From: Myoxocephalus aenaeus
Lineage: Eukaryota; Chordata; Actinopteri; Perciformes; Cottidae
Reading direction: 5' to 3'
Assembly (NCBI GenBank): GCA_038501785.1
Contig: JBAMJR010000097.1
Coordinates: forward strand, 3,535,001-3,599,000
DNA length: 64,000 nt
The notes under the pieces are model-generated. The model was not told where the DNA came from. It made no database searches and saw only the letters and a program-made list of their open reading frames with translations. A program made the translations under genes and the position numbers. This document shows, in pieces, positions 24,101-36,373 of the stretch (positions within the stretch are counted from its first letter, which is position 1; every line of letters starts with the position of its first letter).

Positions 24101-25993
24101 CCCTAGTCCGAAGACATGCAACTGAGGTGAACTCAGGACCCTAAATCCTCTGAACAACTATAAAAGGGGTCTTTAGAGCAGTTGAAAGAGTTGATTTCCA
24201 CCTGTGGTATACTTAGTGATTGTGTTTGTCAATCCTTGTCAGTCTTTTATTGGCAACTGGGGATGTTCCTAATGTTCCTTATTTCCCTGGACTTCCAAAA
24301 GAAGGAAAACACTCAGAAAACTGTCAAAATAGAGTACAATTTAATCTAATAAAAAAAATTTGTATAACAGCCATTTGAACTTTTTATATGCCGCTGAAAT
24401 CAATATACTCCCAGTGTCAGCTGCAGTCATCCGGTTAGGAATGTGCCACCCGGTGTGAGGGTAATATTTGATGAAACGCCTGCGGGGACTGTGATCTCAG
24501 AAGAGATGGTTTGGCATGGCTAATACAAACAGATACTGGTATGTAGCGTGCAGGTTTGATTCATTAGCTGTGTGATGGTTAGAAAGGAAAGTAGTTGTAG
24601 TCGAGTAATCCTTATCTCTACACGTAGAGGAAAGTTGCATTTGCAATTCTGTATGACATGGGTCCATGCTAATTTGAATGCAGTGTGTAATCTGCTTTAG
24701 TTTAATTTTTTAGAAAACAATTTTAAACGCATAATTAGCAAAAATATCTCTGCTTCACACACACAATTGGATATGAAGGAAAAACTTCAAAGTGGAGTAC
24801 TTACACATGGCCAAGTAAACTGGCTCTTCCATAGTTTCCCATATTGCTTTGGATAAAATTGACAAGACAGATCTTAGCCTTACTTAAGTTTACTTTCATT
24901 GAAGGTTAACTGAGGACATGGTGTGTGTGAGACTCTAGCATGCAGACAGTCTGCCACTCTGAAGTACACTGAGGTCACCAGAGTTGTTTGTAAGACTTTT
25001 CTAAAAGGTGAACAATATATGTCCTGCCTCTCACTTTTACACTCACCGAGAAGAAGGAGGGGTGGTTGCTCCTCTCCTCACTTTATCCCCACTTTTTGCT
25101 CCCTCGCTTTATTACCTCCGTCAGCTCTAATTTGGGTTGATGGGGTGGCTGTTGCATGACAAGACACATGTCTGGGCCCCTGCGTGAGAAGGCTGGCTGG
25201 CTCTTGCTGGGTTTGTTTTCTCTGCGTGACCATGTCCCTCCCTCTGACACTCCTGGCACCTCCCGGCGAGCCCCCCCTCTGACCCTGTTCATGCCCTCGT
25301 TAGCTGGCATGTGGCTGGTTTATTTACTTTAGCCAGCCGCCCGTGTGAAAGCCGCATTTTCACCACGCTCAGGGACGGGTTATCTCAAATGGAGCAATGG
25401 CAGAGGTGTTGGTGTGTGTGTGGAGGTGGAGACAATCTGAGTGAGGGGTTGTTAGATGCACAGCTGAAAGAGCTCTATGCATGTGTGGCTGGTATGTTTG
25501 AGTGTGTGACATCCATGCCTGGTCAAAGGGAAATATATAACTGTAACTGCTTTTGAGGAATGACATGCACAGGCAGGTCACTCAGAGTTCACTGTCCCGG
25601 GTTGCCGTCCACAGTGAGTGAGAATAGGGAGCAGGAGGATCGTGGCAGCGTGCGGAGATTTTACTTGTTCCCACTGAAGTAATCCAACAAATGCTCACGC
25701 TAACATTCATGTCTCTGCACATTCGCTCTCCTGCCAACTTTCCTCTATTGTATTCTGTGTGGGTATACAAATATAGACAGGGGCAATGGGAACGGACTAA
25801 CACGAATCTGCAAAATAGGGTTCATGCAAGGAGATTGCATTTGAAGGCCTCTGCCGCACTCGCTGCTGAACCTGTACAGATTCTCTACAGTCCCAATGCA
25901 CACCTGAACGTTTCAGGTGTGCAACATTTCACTCCAACTTCTGTTTCAAAACACTTTTTTGTGTTCTTGTGTAACTTGTTGTGTAAGAATGTG
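18878..25993. other. Gene-free stretch, 7 kb
   Basis: Frames of 60-155 codons occur, but none carries a domain, signal or splice-bounded structure I recognise. The 155-codon frame at 20064-20531 is cysteine-rich by composition only. It contains a C12 run near 21025-21036 and an AT repeat at 21133-21170. Confidence 0.4.
21133..21170. repeat. (AT)n microsatellite
   Basis: About 18 AT units, followed by GTATG. Confidence 0.95.
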
Positions 25994-26022
25994 GAATGAA
26001 TGAATGAATGCATGAATGAATG
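25994..26022. repeat. (TGAA)n short tetranucleotide repeat
   Basis: Seven imperfect TGAA/ATGA units with one CATG interruption. Confidence 0.8.
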
Positions 26023-29000
26023 ACACAGATAAATAGTTGTCACAGCCCGTCTGTGTGTGTTTGATTGTGTGCTAATTATGGATGAAGGACATTGCACTGA
26101 AGAAAGTAGTTTCAACTGTAAATATATATATATATGTTTTATTGTAGGAATAGGGCTCTAATGTATCCATGGTCTTATCCCTGACCGACTGACCTTGAGT
26201 GCCCTCTTATTGGCCACCGATGGAAATCCAACAGCGTCAGGAGGTGAGACCTGCAAGTTGGCACAAGAGCCCTCTCCATGCAGAGGCATAAGATTATTTG
26301 TTGCAATAACTAAATAAATACAGAGCAGGAGACAATAACATGTAAGCACATGTGGTCCTAATTCTCTTCAGAATGAGTTTCTCTGGTTGTGTTGATTGTA
26401 CTCTTCACAGTGTTTAGTGGACTATCATTAGCTCACCACAACAGCATGATAAGATTGGACCAGAACAAAGTCTGATAGTGAAACGGAGGCATGCCATTTC
26501 ACGTGGTGCATGTTAAAGCACTCACACACCAAATATGGACTATGACACACAGACCTTTATGAACGTTATGAGCAGAGACAGAGAACTAGGAAACTTCAGC
26601 TGATGTCACTTCCTGCTAATCCTTTTAGTCGGAGAAGGGACTTGGTGAACAGCAGCAAGATGAGGCCCATAAATCAAGCAGGATGTCGGGACAGCAGGAT
26701 AACACAGGCCGACATAGTCACAAGTATGTTCCAGATTAACCTCTGCCACCACTTCAGTCAATACCTCTGCTGGGATGGAATCACTTGGAGCTGTCTGGCT
26801 CTGGGAGCTGGAAGTCATGCTTTAGCTGTAAACACAGACACTGGTCTCTAACGAGGGGCTGTGGAACCGAGTCACGCCGCTCTTTGGTCTCTTGAGTCCG
26901 TATAATTTATAGTCCCAGCTCAGTTGTGAAATTCTCCCAATGATTTTTTTAAACATGTTATCACTGACCGACTGCTGCATCACAGGGGTAAAAACCTGTC
27001 TTTCGTTGCATCTATTTAAAGGACACGTTCAAAGCAGAATGTTAAGACGATTTATTTCCCCCAAATGAGCACTGATCAAGCCTAAATTGTGCGGTTTGTC
27101 CAATACCATTTTGTGAAAGAACCGGACCACATACTGGGACAATACACGAATGACTTTGAGGAGCCACATCCTTATGGTCTGAGACAGCCATAAATGACAA
27201 ACAAGAGACATTAAAAATGAGCCATGGAGAAGATGAGAAAACAACCCTCTCTGCTGCTCAAGGGAAACAACCTTTTCTGGTGGTCCCTCACATTAAACTG
27301 CAACTAACTCAACTGCAAACACACAGATACAAACAAAATGTGATTAGGATTGGCACGCTTTCTGTATTTATCTCCTCGTGTGATCGTATTTATTTGCTCA
27401 GAGGAATACATTCTCACACTTCGATGTGACGAGAGAAGCACTACAGGATGATTAAAGGCTCCCTACGGAGTGGGAAAGAGAAAAAAGACAGTTTATCATG
27501 CTCGGGCTCAGGCTGCTCAAATGCTCATATGACACCCACATATGTACACTTAGACTTGAGACACAAAAACACACTCATACACAATGTTACGTTTGGGTTT
27601 GCCACAAGAAAGAAAGCAGGATGCATTTTAAAAGAGTCTCATAGTACACTTGGAAATAACTTTTAAAACAAACTTTAAGCCTGTGTTCATTTATTATTTT
27701 GGCCACTTGGGGTAGCGGAAACAAGCAATAAAAACATGAACATATTTTTGCCGACATGAAGAAATAGTGAAATTTGTGTGGAATCCTATTTCTGGTCACC
27801 TGAAAGGCCATATTCACGACCTTAAAGGTCGGTTCTGGGCTGCACCAACTGAGAGAAATATCAGACTCTTAAACTGCTACCAAAAAAAAATGTTTTGGTA
27901 CCACATTAGACTGGAGATATTAACAACTAGCTTATTGTAGCTGCTGTTTAGCAAGCAAACCAAGTGCTTATTTTCTACCTGTGAAGATGTTGTGATTCTG
28001 CACCATTAAACCAGCGGGTAAATCAGTACCCGTAGTAAACTCTTCATCGTTGTGGGAAAGCCTGCACCATTTGTGTGAAGCAAATACCACAACTTCACCA
28101 AGTGTGAATTTTAAAGGCCAAACAACAGCCAAGTCAATAGCAAGCAAACTAGGCGCAGTATGAGTGAATCCAGACGGCTTTGGCTTCTTAACCATAAGCT
28201 TTCATGTCTCCAAGTGTGGGACCAAACTGGTAGTTATGAGGTCTGCTTAAATCATTCTTGAACGAGGAAATACTTCAGAGTGAAATGCTGGCAGTAATGA
28301 CTCCCAAGAACCACGGATGATATAATGACATGTATACGTGCGTTACGTGTAAATAAAATTCATTTTAGAGATTTATCACATGTGCTATCCATATTAGATG
28401 TTGACAACTGCTTTTATTTATTCACCCTGCTCTTAAAGCTCTGCGGCAACTGTGAAATACAACGTTTCTTGCCGCCACTGAAGGTTACTTATCTTGTGGT
28501 TTTATTCCAACAGTTTAACAATTATCATACATTCTCATCTTGTTTCTATTATTATTTGTCCTGAACAACATTACCACAAGATTCTTTGCATTGCCGCATG
28601 CAAAACCTGTAACAAAACCCCAGACTTGTCCGTGTCAGCGGCACGATAGCTTGATTGTGATAAACCTGCTGACTGTTGATGGACGGAACTGAATATGAGA
28701 GAGTTCTTGATCTTTCTCCACTTCTATCAGGCGGCTTCACGCAGCAGTGAGTGAGTGATGAGGAGCCACTCAGGTCACGACGGGACAAAGAGAACCTCAT
28801 TACGTGATGTGAAGGGGAATGATCTTTTCTGCTGCTGCACATGACGTGAGAAGGGGTGACAGGCAACTGCAGGGAGGAGAAGCTTGAAATCCAGAGGTCA
28901 AGTTATCAATCTGAATGTTTCAACAGGTCACGCCCTCAGTCATCTCCCCCTCCCTTCCTCTTATCCCCTTTCGTGACCCCTCCATTCTCACCCTACCTGA

Positions 29001-32000
29001 TGAAAGATGTTGATGAGCGTCACTTCCAGGAATCAGGCGAGACAGTTCATCTCAGTCAAATGGTGCGTATGCGGCCATCTGGCTATCCCTCCTGAATTGC
29101 AATGCGGCATGTTGTTTGGAGAGTTTCTCATGTCACGGCCAGTAACCTGAAAGCACCTTGGATTGTTTTCACCAGTTCTCTCCCCATTTTCCTGTTCGGA
29201 AGAGGCCTTATTTCGTGCTCCTTGCAAAAGTAACACAGTTTCTCTGACATGCTGCACCCGCCCATCATAAATCTACACACTTAACTATGGGCCCTCAAAT
29301 CTATCAGCCGAGTGCTTTGAGTCTGGGGGCCACATCGTGACATGCAAGGAGACGGGGGGGCGTTCAGTCACGCAAGCGCTGCCCCGCGCCTGGACCTCAG
29401 CCTGATTTTACTGCAGCCAGAAGGGAAACCAGACGCTACAAAGGCCCAAGGTCCACATCAATTTCACGAGCAAAGTTACTAGGAAATAAATCATTTCAGG
29501 GATTTATGAAAAAGGAGAAGAGAGAGGGGGGCTAGGAAGTGGGCTGTCATGACCCAAAGAAAACAGGAAAACAAAAGTCCAGTTAGCGTTCTCATACCTT
29601 AAAAGTGCAAGAAGGGTCTAATTTTATCTTCATGTTAACTCAAGGTTGATAAAAGCTAGTTTAATAGCATTGTGCATGATTATTATTAAGTTAAATGAAT
29701 GATAGATCTAGGTGCAGCTATATTTGACTAATCATATTTCCTCCAGACACGCAAGGTTCCAGGAACAAGACCTCAAGGCTTTATAGGTCATTTGAGATCG
29801 GCAATTTGGCTTTTACAGGGCAGGATTCAGTCCAGACTCCATTTAATAAAATACAAGCAAAGCCAATGTCTCTTTTCCTGCACCTGAAATACACCAATCA
29901 TAAATACAAACCTATTCACACATTGGCTGTGATTAGGAACAGTGTTATTATATTGTTCCTGTTCTGCTAAAGACTAATGATCTCCCATCGAAGGGAAACT
30001 GCAGTGGAAACTTGTACTTTTCCAAGGATAATTCCCTTGCTTAGGCTGAATATAATATCTCTATGTAATGTAATCTTCTCGTAGGAGCGCACAGTGAAAT
30101 ACACCCAATATTTCTCTCACCTTCATTTTAGAGTGTTATGTGTCTGTCATTGGTCTGTCTTTCAAAATCTGAAGATGCATGCCAATGTATTAGTGTTTCT
30201 CCAAGCCAACACTATTCCTGGGGTTAAAGACAGAACAATTACAAGTGCTTTCTCAGTTTTCCTCCACTAAAAGAAACACATCTCCACTTGCTCAAAGTGG
30301 ATTCTGGTGGCCACATTTTCACTTTGGTAACTGACAGTTTTATGGGATAATATGAAAATTGAGCATTCATCACTCTTCTCATTTTGAAATGATTTAGATT
30401 GACTAAATGTTCCCAGAAGCCTCGACACGAGGGCTTCTTTTCATATACATGTCTAGATTTATGTTTTTAGGAAAGCAGTAAAACTACATTTCAAATTATA
30501 ATCTCTGTGTGGGGAGCTGATTTTTGATTTCGTAAATGAATGAATAAAAAGCAGCGTAGTTGATCTCTGGCTCAAATAAATCCATACGCTGTATAAAATA
30601 TCTAGCTGTGGAAATCTACACATTTCTTCTACAGTGCGTTTCGCCATCATTTACCACAGTGATCGCAGTTCCTAGAAGAATGCTCTGCTGTGGCTTACCT
30701 CTCGAGCGCTAACGCATGGACACACACAGGTACATCATAGAAGCCTGCTGTGCTCTGCATGAAAGGCCTTTTTTGAAGCAACACAAATCAGATGTGTATG
30801 GCAGTAATTACCCTAGTTTTTTGGCTGGCACGCTGCGGCCATTTAGAAGATTAATCAGCCATGGACAAATAAACAGACTTTGCTCTCTGAATGTCACTCC
30901 CTAACCTTACACACCCAGACTTCTGCATATGGAAAGACTACTCTGGTGTCCGCTTAAGATACCTTGAACTTTATTGCAATTCATTTCTGTCAGTTTCATT
31001 CACACAAGCAATCACACGTTTGGCTGATGGTCTTATGTTGTCCTGAGATGCTGAACCAAGAATCAAGTCACATTTAATTAAAACAAACCCTGACAAGCCA
31101 TAATGATAAAACATAATCAAATAAAATATGAGAACACAATAACAACTAATAATAATTAGAATTTATTTAATAAATAAAAAGTGGAAATAGCAAAGAAAGT
31201 AGTATATCCAAAAATCATATAACTTGGTTATGCACTCTTACGTTACTGTGAAAATAATATCAAATATGTCAGATCTGAATCAAATCAGGCATATAGGAAA
31301 AAATTTGATTAACGGATAACAACTGAAAAAGTACATAAGTCAGAATGACTCCTGGTCATTAACGCAATGCAGTTTGCCAATATACACTTATCCTATTAAA
31401 CGGTATAAATGCTAAATGCAAGTACAGCAATATTTCAGAGAATAGCTTCAACACAGGGGTGCCCTCAGGCCTCTTATCACTATAGGTAGCGATGAGCTCA
31501 CTTCTTGTGAGCCAGTTAATGGATACTGCTCTCTGTAGGCACAAGGTAATTATCTGCAGGCACGCACAGCACTAGCTGGCTAGCTTGGCCCCCAACACTG
31601 TCAAGAGTGTGAGAGGCAAGACTTCCCTGGTTTCTTTTCTGCGTTTTGCCATCTTCATCCTATATGACAACCAAATCAGTCATAAAAGGTTCATATTTTT
31701 CTTCCCAAGCATTTACACTGCATTCCAGTGTATGACTGGGGCTTTAATTTAGGAGCACTGTGGTGTACTGTGGTGTATTCTGAGTGAATCACAACCTTCA
31801 CTGCACGTTTCACAGTGAGTAAGACAGGGCTTCTGTTGAGTCATCAGCACATATGGCTTCCAGGATATTACTCCATCAAACCTGTCATTGCTTGACTCAT
31901 TGGTCATTGTATCAATGAAGGCAATCTAGAGTAGCCAGGAAGAAACACTTTGTTATAGCTATTTATCAGCACCTCACTCAACAAAGGCTCTACTTGACTA

Positions 32001-32200
32001 TATGAAATAAAATGCTGCCCTCTTGTGTCCAAATTAGCTCAGGCACGGCACCGAACACTTTCTGTCCCCATTTGAAACGTATAATAGTATCACTGTGGAG
32101 GTGTGACTGTGTCTGAGGTCTGGAAAAAACCTGCAAAAAAAGGGTAGATGGGTTACAAACATTGGAAATTTGTACTTAATGGAAAGTAAAGACAATTTGA
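26023..32200. other. Gene-free stretch, possibly with regulatory DNA
   Basis: No supported gene. The segment near 26620-26790 and the segment 30700-30900 have the compositional look of conserved noncoding DNA: balanced, non-repetitive, with TAATTA/GATTA-type homeodomain sites in the second. This is impression only and needs alignment to other fish. Confidence 0.3.
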
Positions 32201-32229
32201 GTGCCGTTCCAACTGCCTTGTGTCAGTCG

Positions 32230-32369
32230 GGAGCCGTAAGGAGTTGAGGATGGTGAAGAAATAGTAGGAGGCTATGAGGTCCGTGGCTGGAGAAAGCAAA
32301 AGCCCAGGTGATGCCAAGCAGAAGAAACAGGCCGAGAAATGGTGTTTTGTGAAACGTAGTTCGGGAGCG
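32230..32369 (-). pseudogene. Adhesion-GPCR-like exon, TM6-TM7, frameshifted
   Basis: Read on the minus strand, one frame gives TM6-like FLGLFLLLGITWAFAF, matching the LLGxTWAxAFF signature of adhesion GPCRs. A different frame a few bases on gives LIASYYFFTILNSLR, which is TM7-like (compare FLFTILNSL in ADGRG3/5-type receptors). The frame change between them, and loss of the usual glutamine-glycine after NSL, mean this copy is broken. It belongs with the TM4-TM5 exons at 34800-35127, which lie upstream on the same strand. Adhesion GPCRs are seven-pass receptors cleaved at a GAIN domain; that domain is not seen here. Confidence 0.55.
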
Positions 32370-32691
32370 AAGACCACGCCCTGTACTCGGCCAATCAGCC
32401 GACTCTGGCGTCCCCCGTGCCGCTCTTCCAGCCGCCGGAGACCCCGACTTCCGCGTCCCCCGCGCCGCCCCCGGAGCCGGCCCGGACGCCTTCGATCTCC
32501 AAGCGCTAAGAGCACTTCCGGGTTTCCCGCGCCGCCTGCCGGTGACGTCACGACGCATCCCATGGCCGGAGAAACTCAGCCATCCACAGCAATCCCTTCA
32601 GAGGGCCAGGTCGTATCCCACCCTCTTCAAGCTGCCTCTGTACCAGAGACATCTCACCTCGCAACTCTTACCCAGACCTTACTACCTACCC

Positions 32692-32722
32692 ACTGACCTT
32701 ACTACCTACCCACTGACTTTCA
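32692..32722. repeat. Tandem duplication, 21-bp unit x2
   Basis: The unit beginning CCTTACTACCTACCCACTGA is present twice in a row inside the C-rich block. Confidence 0.7.
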
Positions 32723-33801
32723 CTCGGCATCTAACTCATGCTACCTCGTCAAAGGCTACCCCACCTCAGGGCGGTTGTAGCTCACATGGATGAGTGGTCG
32801 TCCCGCGCCACCATCCCACACTAACGGCCACCAGCCTCGTCAGCACTCGGGTCGGCGCATCTGCTCGACCAGCGTCCCTTCGACTCATTTTTCCTCCCAC
32901 CAGTTTCTATGCAGTCACCATCCGCTCGACCACCCCGACGACCCACTACGTCACACGCCCAGGCAACCGACTCTCACCAGTAACTAAAAACTTACTTTCT
33001 CAATTAAACAAATTAATCTCCACAGAATCCCCAGAGCATCGTTAACCACTCTCGGTCGCTCTGTACTCAAACCGCCACTTCCCACCTACCCCATGGTATC
33101 ACAACAGTCAGTCACCTACCTTTTACCCTGCACTGCAACATCTGTTGCCCAGCCTCTGCAGGCCCGAGTCGACCGACTCCCCTTTCACGACCCCCGAACC
33201 GGCTCTGCGCCAACCGTCTATACACATCACGTTCCACTCATCCGAAGCCTTAGTTAGCTGACAGCAGTCCAATCAGGATAATACCGAGACCTAAGTCACA
33301 TCGTCGAGCCTTCGCAGCTCGAGCCTTCCCGCATCCCGAGCTCGCGGCGCGCCATCCCAACCGGCTGCCATACGCTACCTCATCCTCGCTCGCTCATCTG
33401 ACGCACCCTGCTGGACCCCGACTAACGTCCACAAATTTCAGCCCATTGGCGCCTCCAACCTTTGTCGTCCGAGGTCCACGCCCCGACCATACCATCAAGG
33501 GTTCTCTGCCGCCGGCCTTCCCCTGCACACCGCAAGCGCACCCATTCCAACTCTAACGTTATCAGAAAACGTCCACTCCCACCAGACTTTACGAGTCTCC
33601 GTTCTCCCAGTCACGACCGCACATCAGTGGTCCACTTCGGGTCCTCCACCCTTCATCCTTCGACCCCCATCCCTCAGTCCCACTAACTCACAATACCAAC
33701 CTAGCTCGACTCAGTCTCCGTGCTTCTCGCCCCACAGGTCTCAAGGATCGCATTCACGCCGGACAGCGATCCCACTTGACGTCCACCACGCAACACCTCA
33801 A

Positions 33802-33884
33802 CCCCTCATCCCTCATCCCTTAACACTCATCCATCATCCCTCAACACCTCATCCCTTAACACTCATCCCTTAACACTCATCCCT
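33802..33884. repeat. Minisatellite of CATCCCTTAACACT units
   Basis: Four to five imperfect copies of a 14-bp unit (CATCCCTTAACACT and variants) within the C-rich block. Confidence 0.75.
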
Positions 33885-34799
33885 CGACCGGCCGTCCCAT
33901 GACGCTACCGGAGGCGCACGCTGTCAACCTTCGCAGCACAAACCCGCCTCTTTCACCTCAGCCCCCGACCCTCATCCCACGACGCCAACCGCCGCAACCG
34001 CCTCTTTCTCCCCATCCCTCTCCCCTCATCCATCACTCCCTTCCCCCATCCCTCCGCGTCCAGCCACAACCCACTCACACATGCTATGTAACAGTCTCTA
34101 CAAAGCTGAACCGCAAAGGTTCACACCTAACCGCCTGCCTCTCACTTCAGACCGACCGTAGCAGTACGCACCACTCAGGCTACAGGTCTCCCTTCACGGA
34201 CAAAGTATTAAAGTCCGCACTCTCGCCGGCTTTCTTCAGTCTCCCACGCCGCAGAGCTTACAGGCTAAAACTCCGACCACCATCGTTATGACATGCCACC
34301 ACGTCCGGCAGCTACACACCCCATACACCATCGTCTATCACCTCCAACGCAGCAAAACCAACCAACACTGTCCACTAGTCCGACTAGACAAACCGAACCG
34401 CGACTTCTTGACGCCAGCCAGCCGAACTTCTCGGCGAAACATCATTGCTCCTCTACTTGCGCCAACGTCACAGGCAATCGCTCACGCTCACTCTTCTCCA
34501 TGAGCATCTTTTGGGGGACTCTGCACAGCCAGAGCTTCAGAAGCGATAACCCCCACTCACGAGTCTCCACCTCCGCCGTTCCCTCTAGCCACCAGACGGC
34601 AGCAGCCTCTCATCGCACCCCTTCGACCCTCTCTTCACGACCCACTCTACCTGTCTCGTTCCCGCACCTACAACCACCTCTTCATCCCTCGACCCCGGTC
34701 CGGCGACCCGACCCTCTTTCCATCGCACAATAAACAACCTGTAAACTCGTTCGCTATTGGCGTGGTCTTTGTTAGTGAATGGAGAAAGGGTTTGTCTTG

Positions 34800-35127
34800 G
34801 TGGAGCTGTTGTACTGAGATTTCCCTGCTGTGCGCTTTAAGGAGAACAATCTGCCGCACTGTCATGACGCATACGACAAAGGTGAAGATGAACACTAGAG
34901 CATAGTAATCAACGTTCACCCCCTGGTGGACAACAGCATCAGAGACCCAGCACCTGGAAATCATGAATAATGATGCACTTAGTGACGTGAATCTCTTTTG
35001 TGTGTAAAAAATGACACTTGGTAGTCAGTTGCTTACATTTTTGCTAAAATTCCCATCATCGGTGTAAATGACCAGGTAATCATATTGTCTCAAGGCAAAA
35101 AGAGTGATCACCACTACAGCTGTGTGG
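34800..35127 (-). pseudogene. Adhesion-GPCR-like exons, TM4-ECL2 and TM5
   Basis: Two exons on the minus strand. The first (35127-35037) follows a TTTCTCCTTAG acceptor, reads TAVVVITLFALRQYDYLV and then a TDDGNFS loop, and ends at a GTAAGC donor. It fits the end of TM4 and extracellular loop 2. An 83-base intron follows. The second (from 34953, acceptor TTTCCAG) reads CWVSDAVVH, the conserved CW of loop 2, then YYALVFIFTFVVCVMTVRQI, a TM5. The family resemblance is to ADGRG (GPR56/GPR114-type) receptors. The splice joins the two exons one base out of frame in a five-A run. Either this is a pseudogene or a later in-frame acceptor (CCACCAG at about 34924) is used, which would skip the conserved cysteine. 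Confidence 0.55.
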
Positions 35128-35652
35128 CTAAGGAGAAAGTGTACACATTTTTTGCTTATGCCTTTTATTAATTGAAGGAAAAATGTGTTCGATTTACAGT
35201 CAATATATGTGTCTTTTCTAGCAACAAGATGTTTCTACAGCATCACGGCCGCTCCCTCTAAAAACACTGGGAGATTCCTGGGAATGAAGCTCTCTACAAA
35301 TGATGCTGAGACCGGACTTACCACCACATTTGCTCTGCTGATCGCTGTTTGTACATCTTTTTTTTTTAGCCACTGCCGGCTGCACACATCTTTATTCTTC
35401 TCCCCTAGCACCTGATTCAACAGATTTTAATGTTTCATTCATACAGTTACATCTCCAATATGTTACTGCTGTTCTCATGTTTCAGATTATGATCAAAAGA
35501 ATAAACAAGTTGCTCATGATCCATGCTGTTTACTGCTAAAACGGATCCCCTGTAGACGTACTATGGAATGTAAACCACACTGAATCACGCAAGATCTGCC
35601 CTTCTCTTGAGGCAGCACTCCCTATTCAAAAATGAAAACCCAAAGATGTCAT
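35128..35652. other. No gene supported; isolated minus-strand donor
   Basis: A strong donor (TGGTG then GTAAGTCC, minus strand) occurs near 35321. The sequence before it does not read as a receptor helix, so I could not place the TM1-TM3 exons of the GPCR-like gene. Confidence 0.3.
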
Positions 35653-36373
35653 TAGGCTCGTTCGTTAGAGCTGCTCCTCGCCTGGAATCCAGACGAGAGC
35701 AGGCGGCCGCAGCAGGAGGCGTTCACAAGAAACTGCGATCAAGTCGGACAGTTTTAGGCTGCCTTCAAAGTACACACAGGAAGTCACAGAAAAAATGACT
35801 TCCTGTTAGTTCCGAACTTTTGTCTACTTGTAGTTTACAGATCACGTTTGGATTTATTCATATGTGTTTGTAAATATATATTTATGTATAAATGTATGTG
35901 TAGCTGCATCCTTTGGTCTTTTTATGTCTGCCTGTGAAATACATTACTACTGGTTTAGATATGTGTTGTATAAATAAGATTTTCTATTAACAACCACACA
36001 CAATATGTTTTAAGATTAAACATGAGACGAATAATCAACAATCCAGCGTTAAGTATTACAACTACACATAAAATAAGGATTTTCTAGAACACGTGGTGTT
36101 TGCTGTCAGATCTAAGAGCCAATCAGCTCTCTGACGTGGCGACAGCCAGGCGTTTCCCATCATGCACTGGGCCACGCAGTCCGTGGAAAGCTACTGCGGC
36201 GCCTAGCTGTAGAATCGACGGCCGGCTTGCTCTCGTGAGAGTATCGTTGACCACGTGTGCACGACGTCAGAGCAAGTCGGGAGCAAGTCGGACACAAATC
36301 TAACCGGCATGCATTGCGCGCCGATCGCCGCCGATCGATTCTGCGCAGAACTGGTTCATCTCGAACGAGCCTA
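35653..36373. mobile_element. 721-bp non-autonomous DNA transposon with TIRs
   Basis: TAGGCTCGTTCG (35653-35664) and CGAACGAGCCTA (36362-36373) are perfect inverted repeats at the ends. ATT occurs directly outside the AGGCTCG core on both sides (a possible 3-bp target duplication overlapping the terminal T). The subterminal regions are GC-rich and share an AAGTCGGACA word. The middle is AT-rich and noncoding. A 9-bp foldback (AGGAAGTCA/TGACTTCCT) lies near 35776-35803. A 3-bp duplication would suggest a PIF/Harbinger-type element; assignment is tentative. Confidence 0.75.

Larger units (their letters stand above)
32370..34769. mobile_element. 2.4-kb C-rich block bounded by short inverted repeats
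   Basis: AAGACCACGCC (32370-32380) and its reverse complement GGCGTGGTCTT (34759-34769) bound a block whose plus strand is very rich in C and poor in G from about 32560 on. The left end is CpG-rich, with a CCAAT motif (CGGCCAATCAG) and a TGACGTCA-like site near 32542. An AATAAA lies near the right end (about 34729). Open frames of 66-146 codons, all rich in Ser, Pro, Thr, Arg and His, are expected by chance because stop codons are rare in C-rich DNA. The block sits where an intron between TM5 and TM6 of the GPCR-like gene should be. It may be an inserted element of unknown class; no target duplication was found. Confidence 0.45.

Noticed and set aside
32274..34733. Several Ser/Pro/Thr/Arg-rich frames of 66-146 codons
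   Set aside because: C-rich DNA rarely forms stop codons, so open frames are expected; frames disagree and have no domains.
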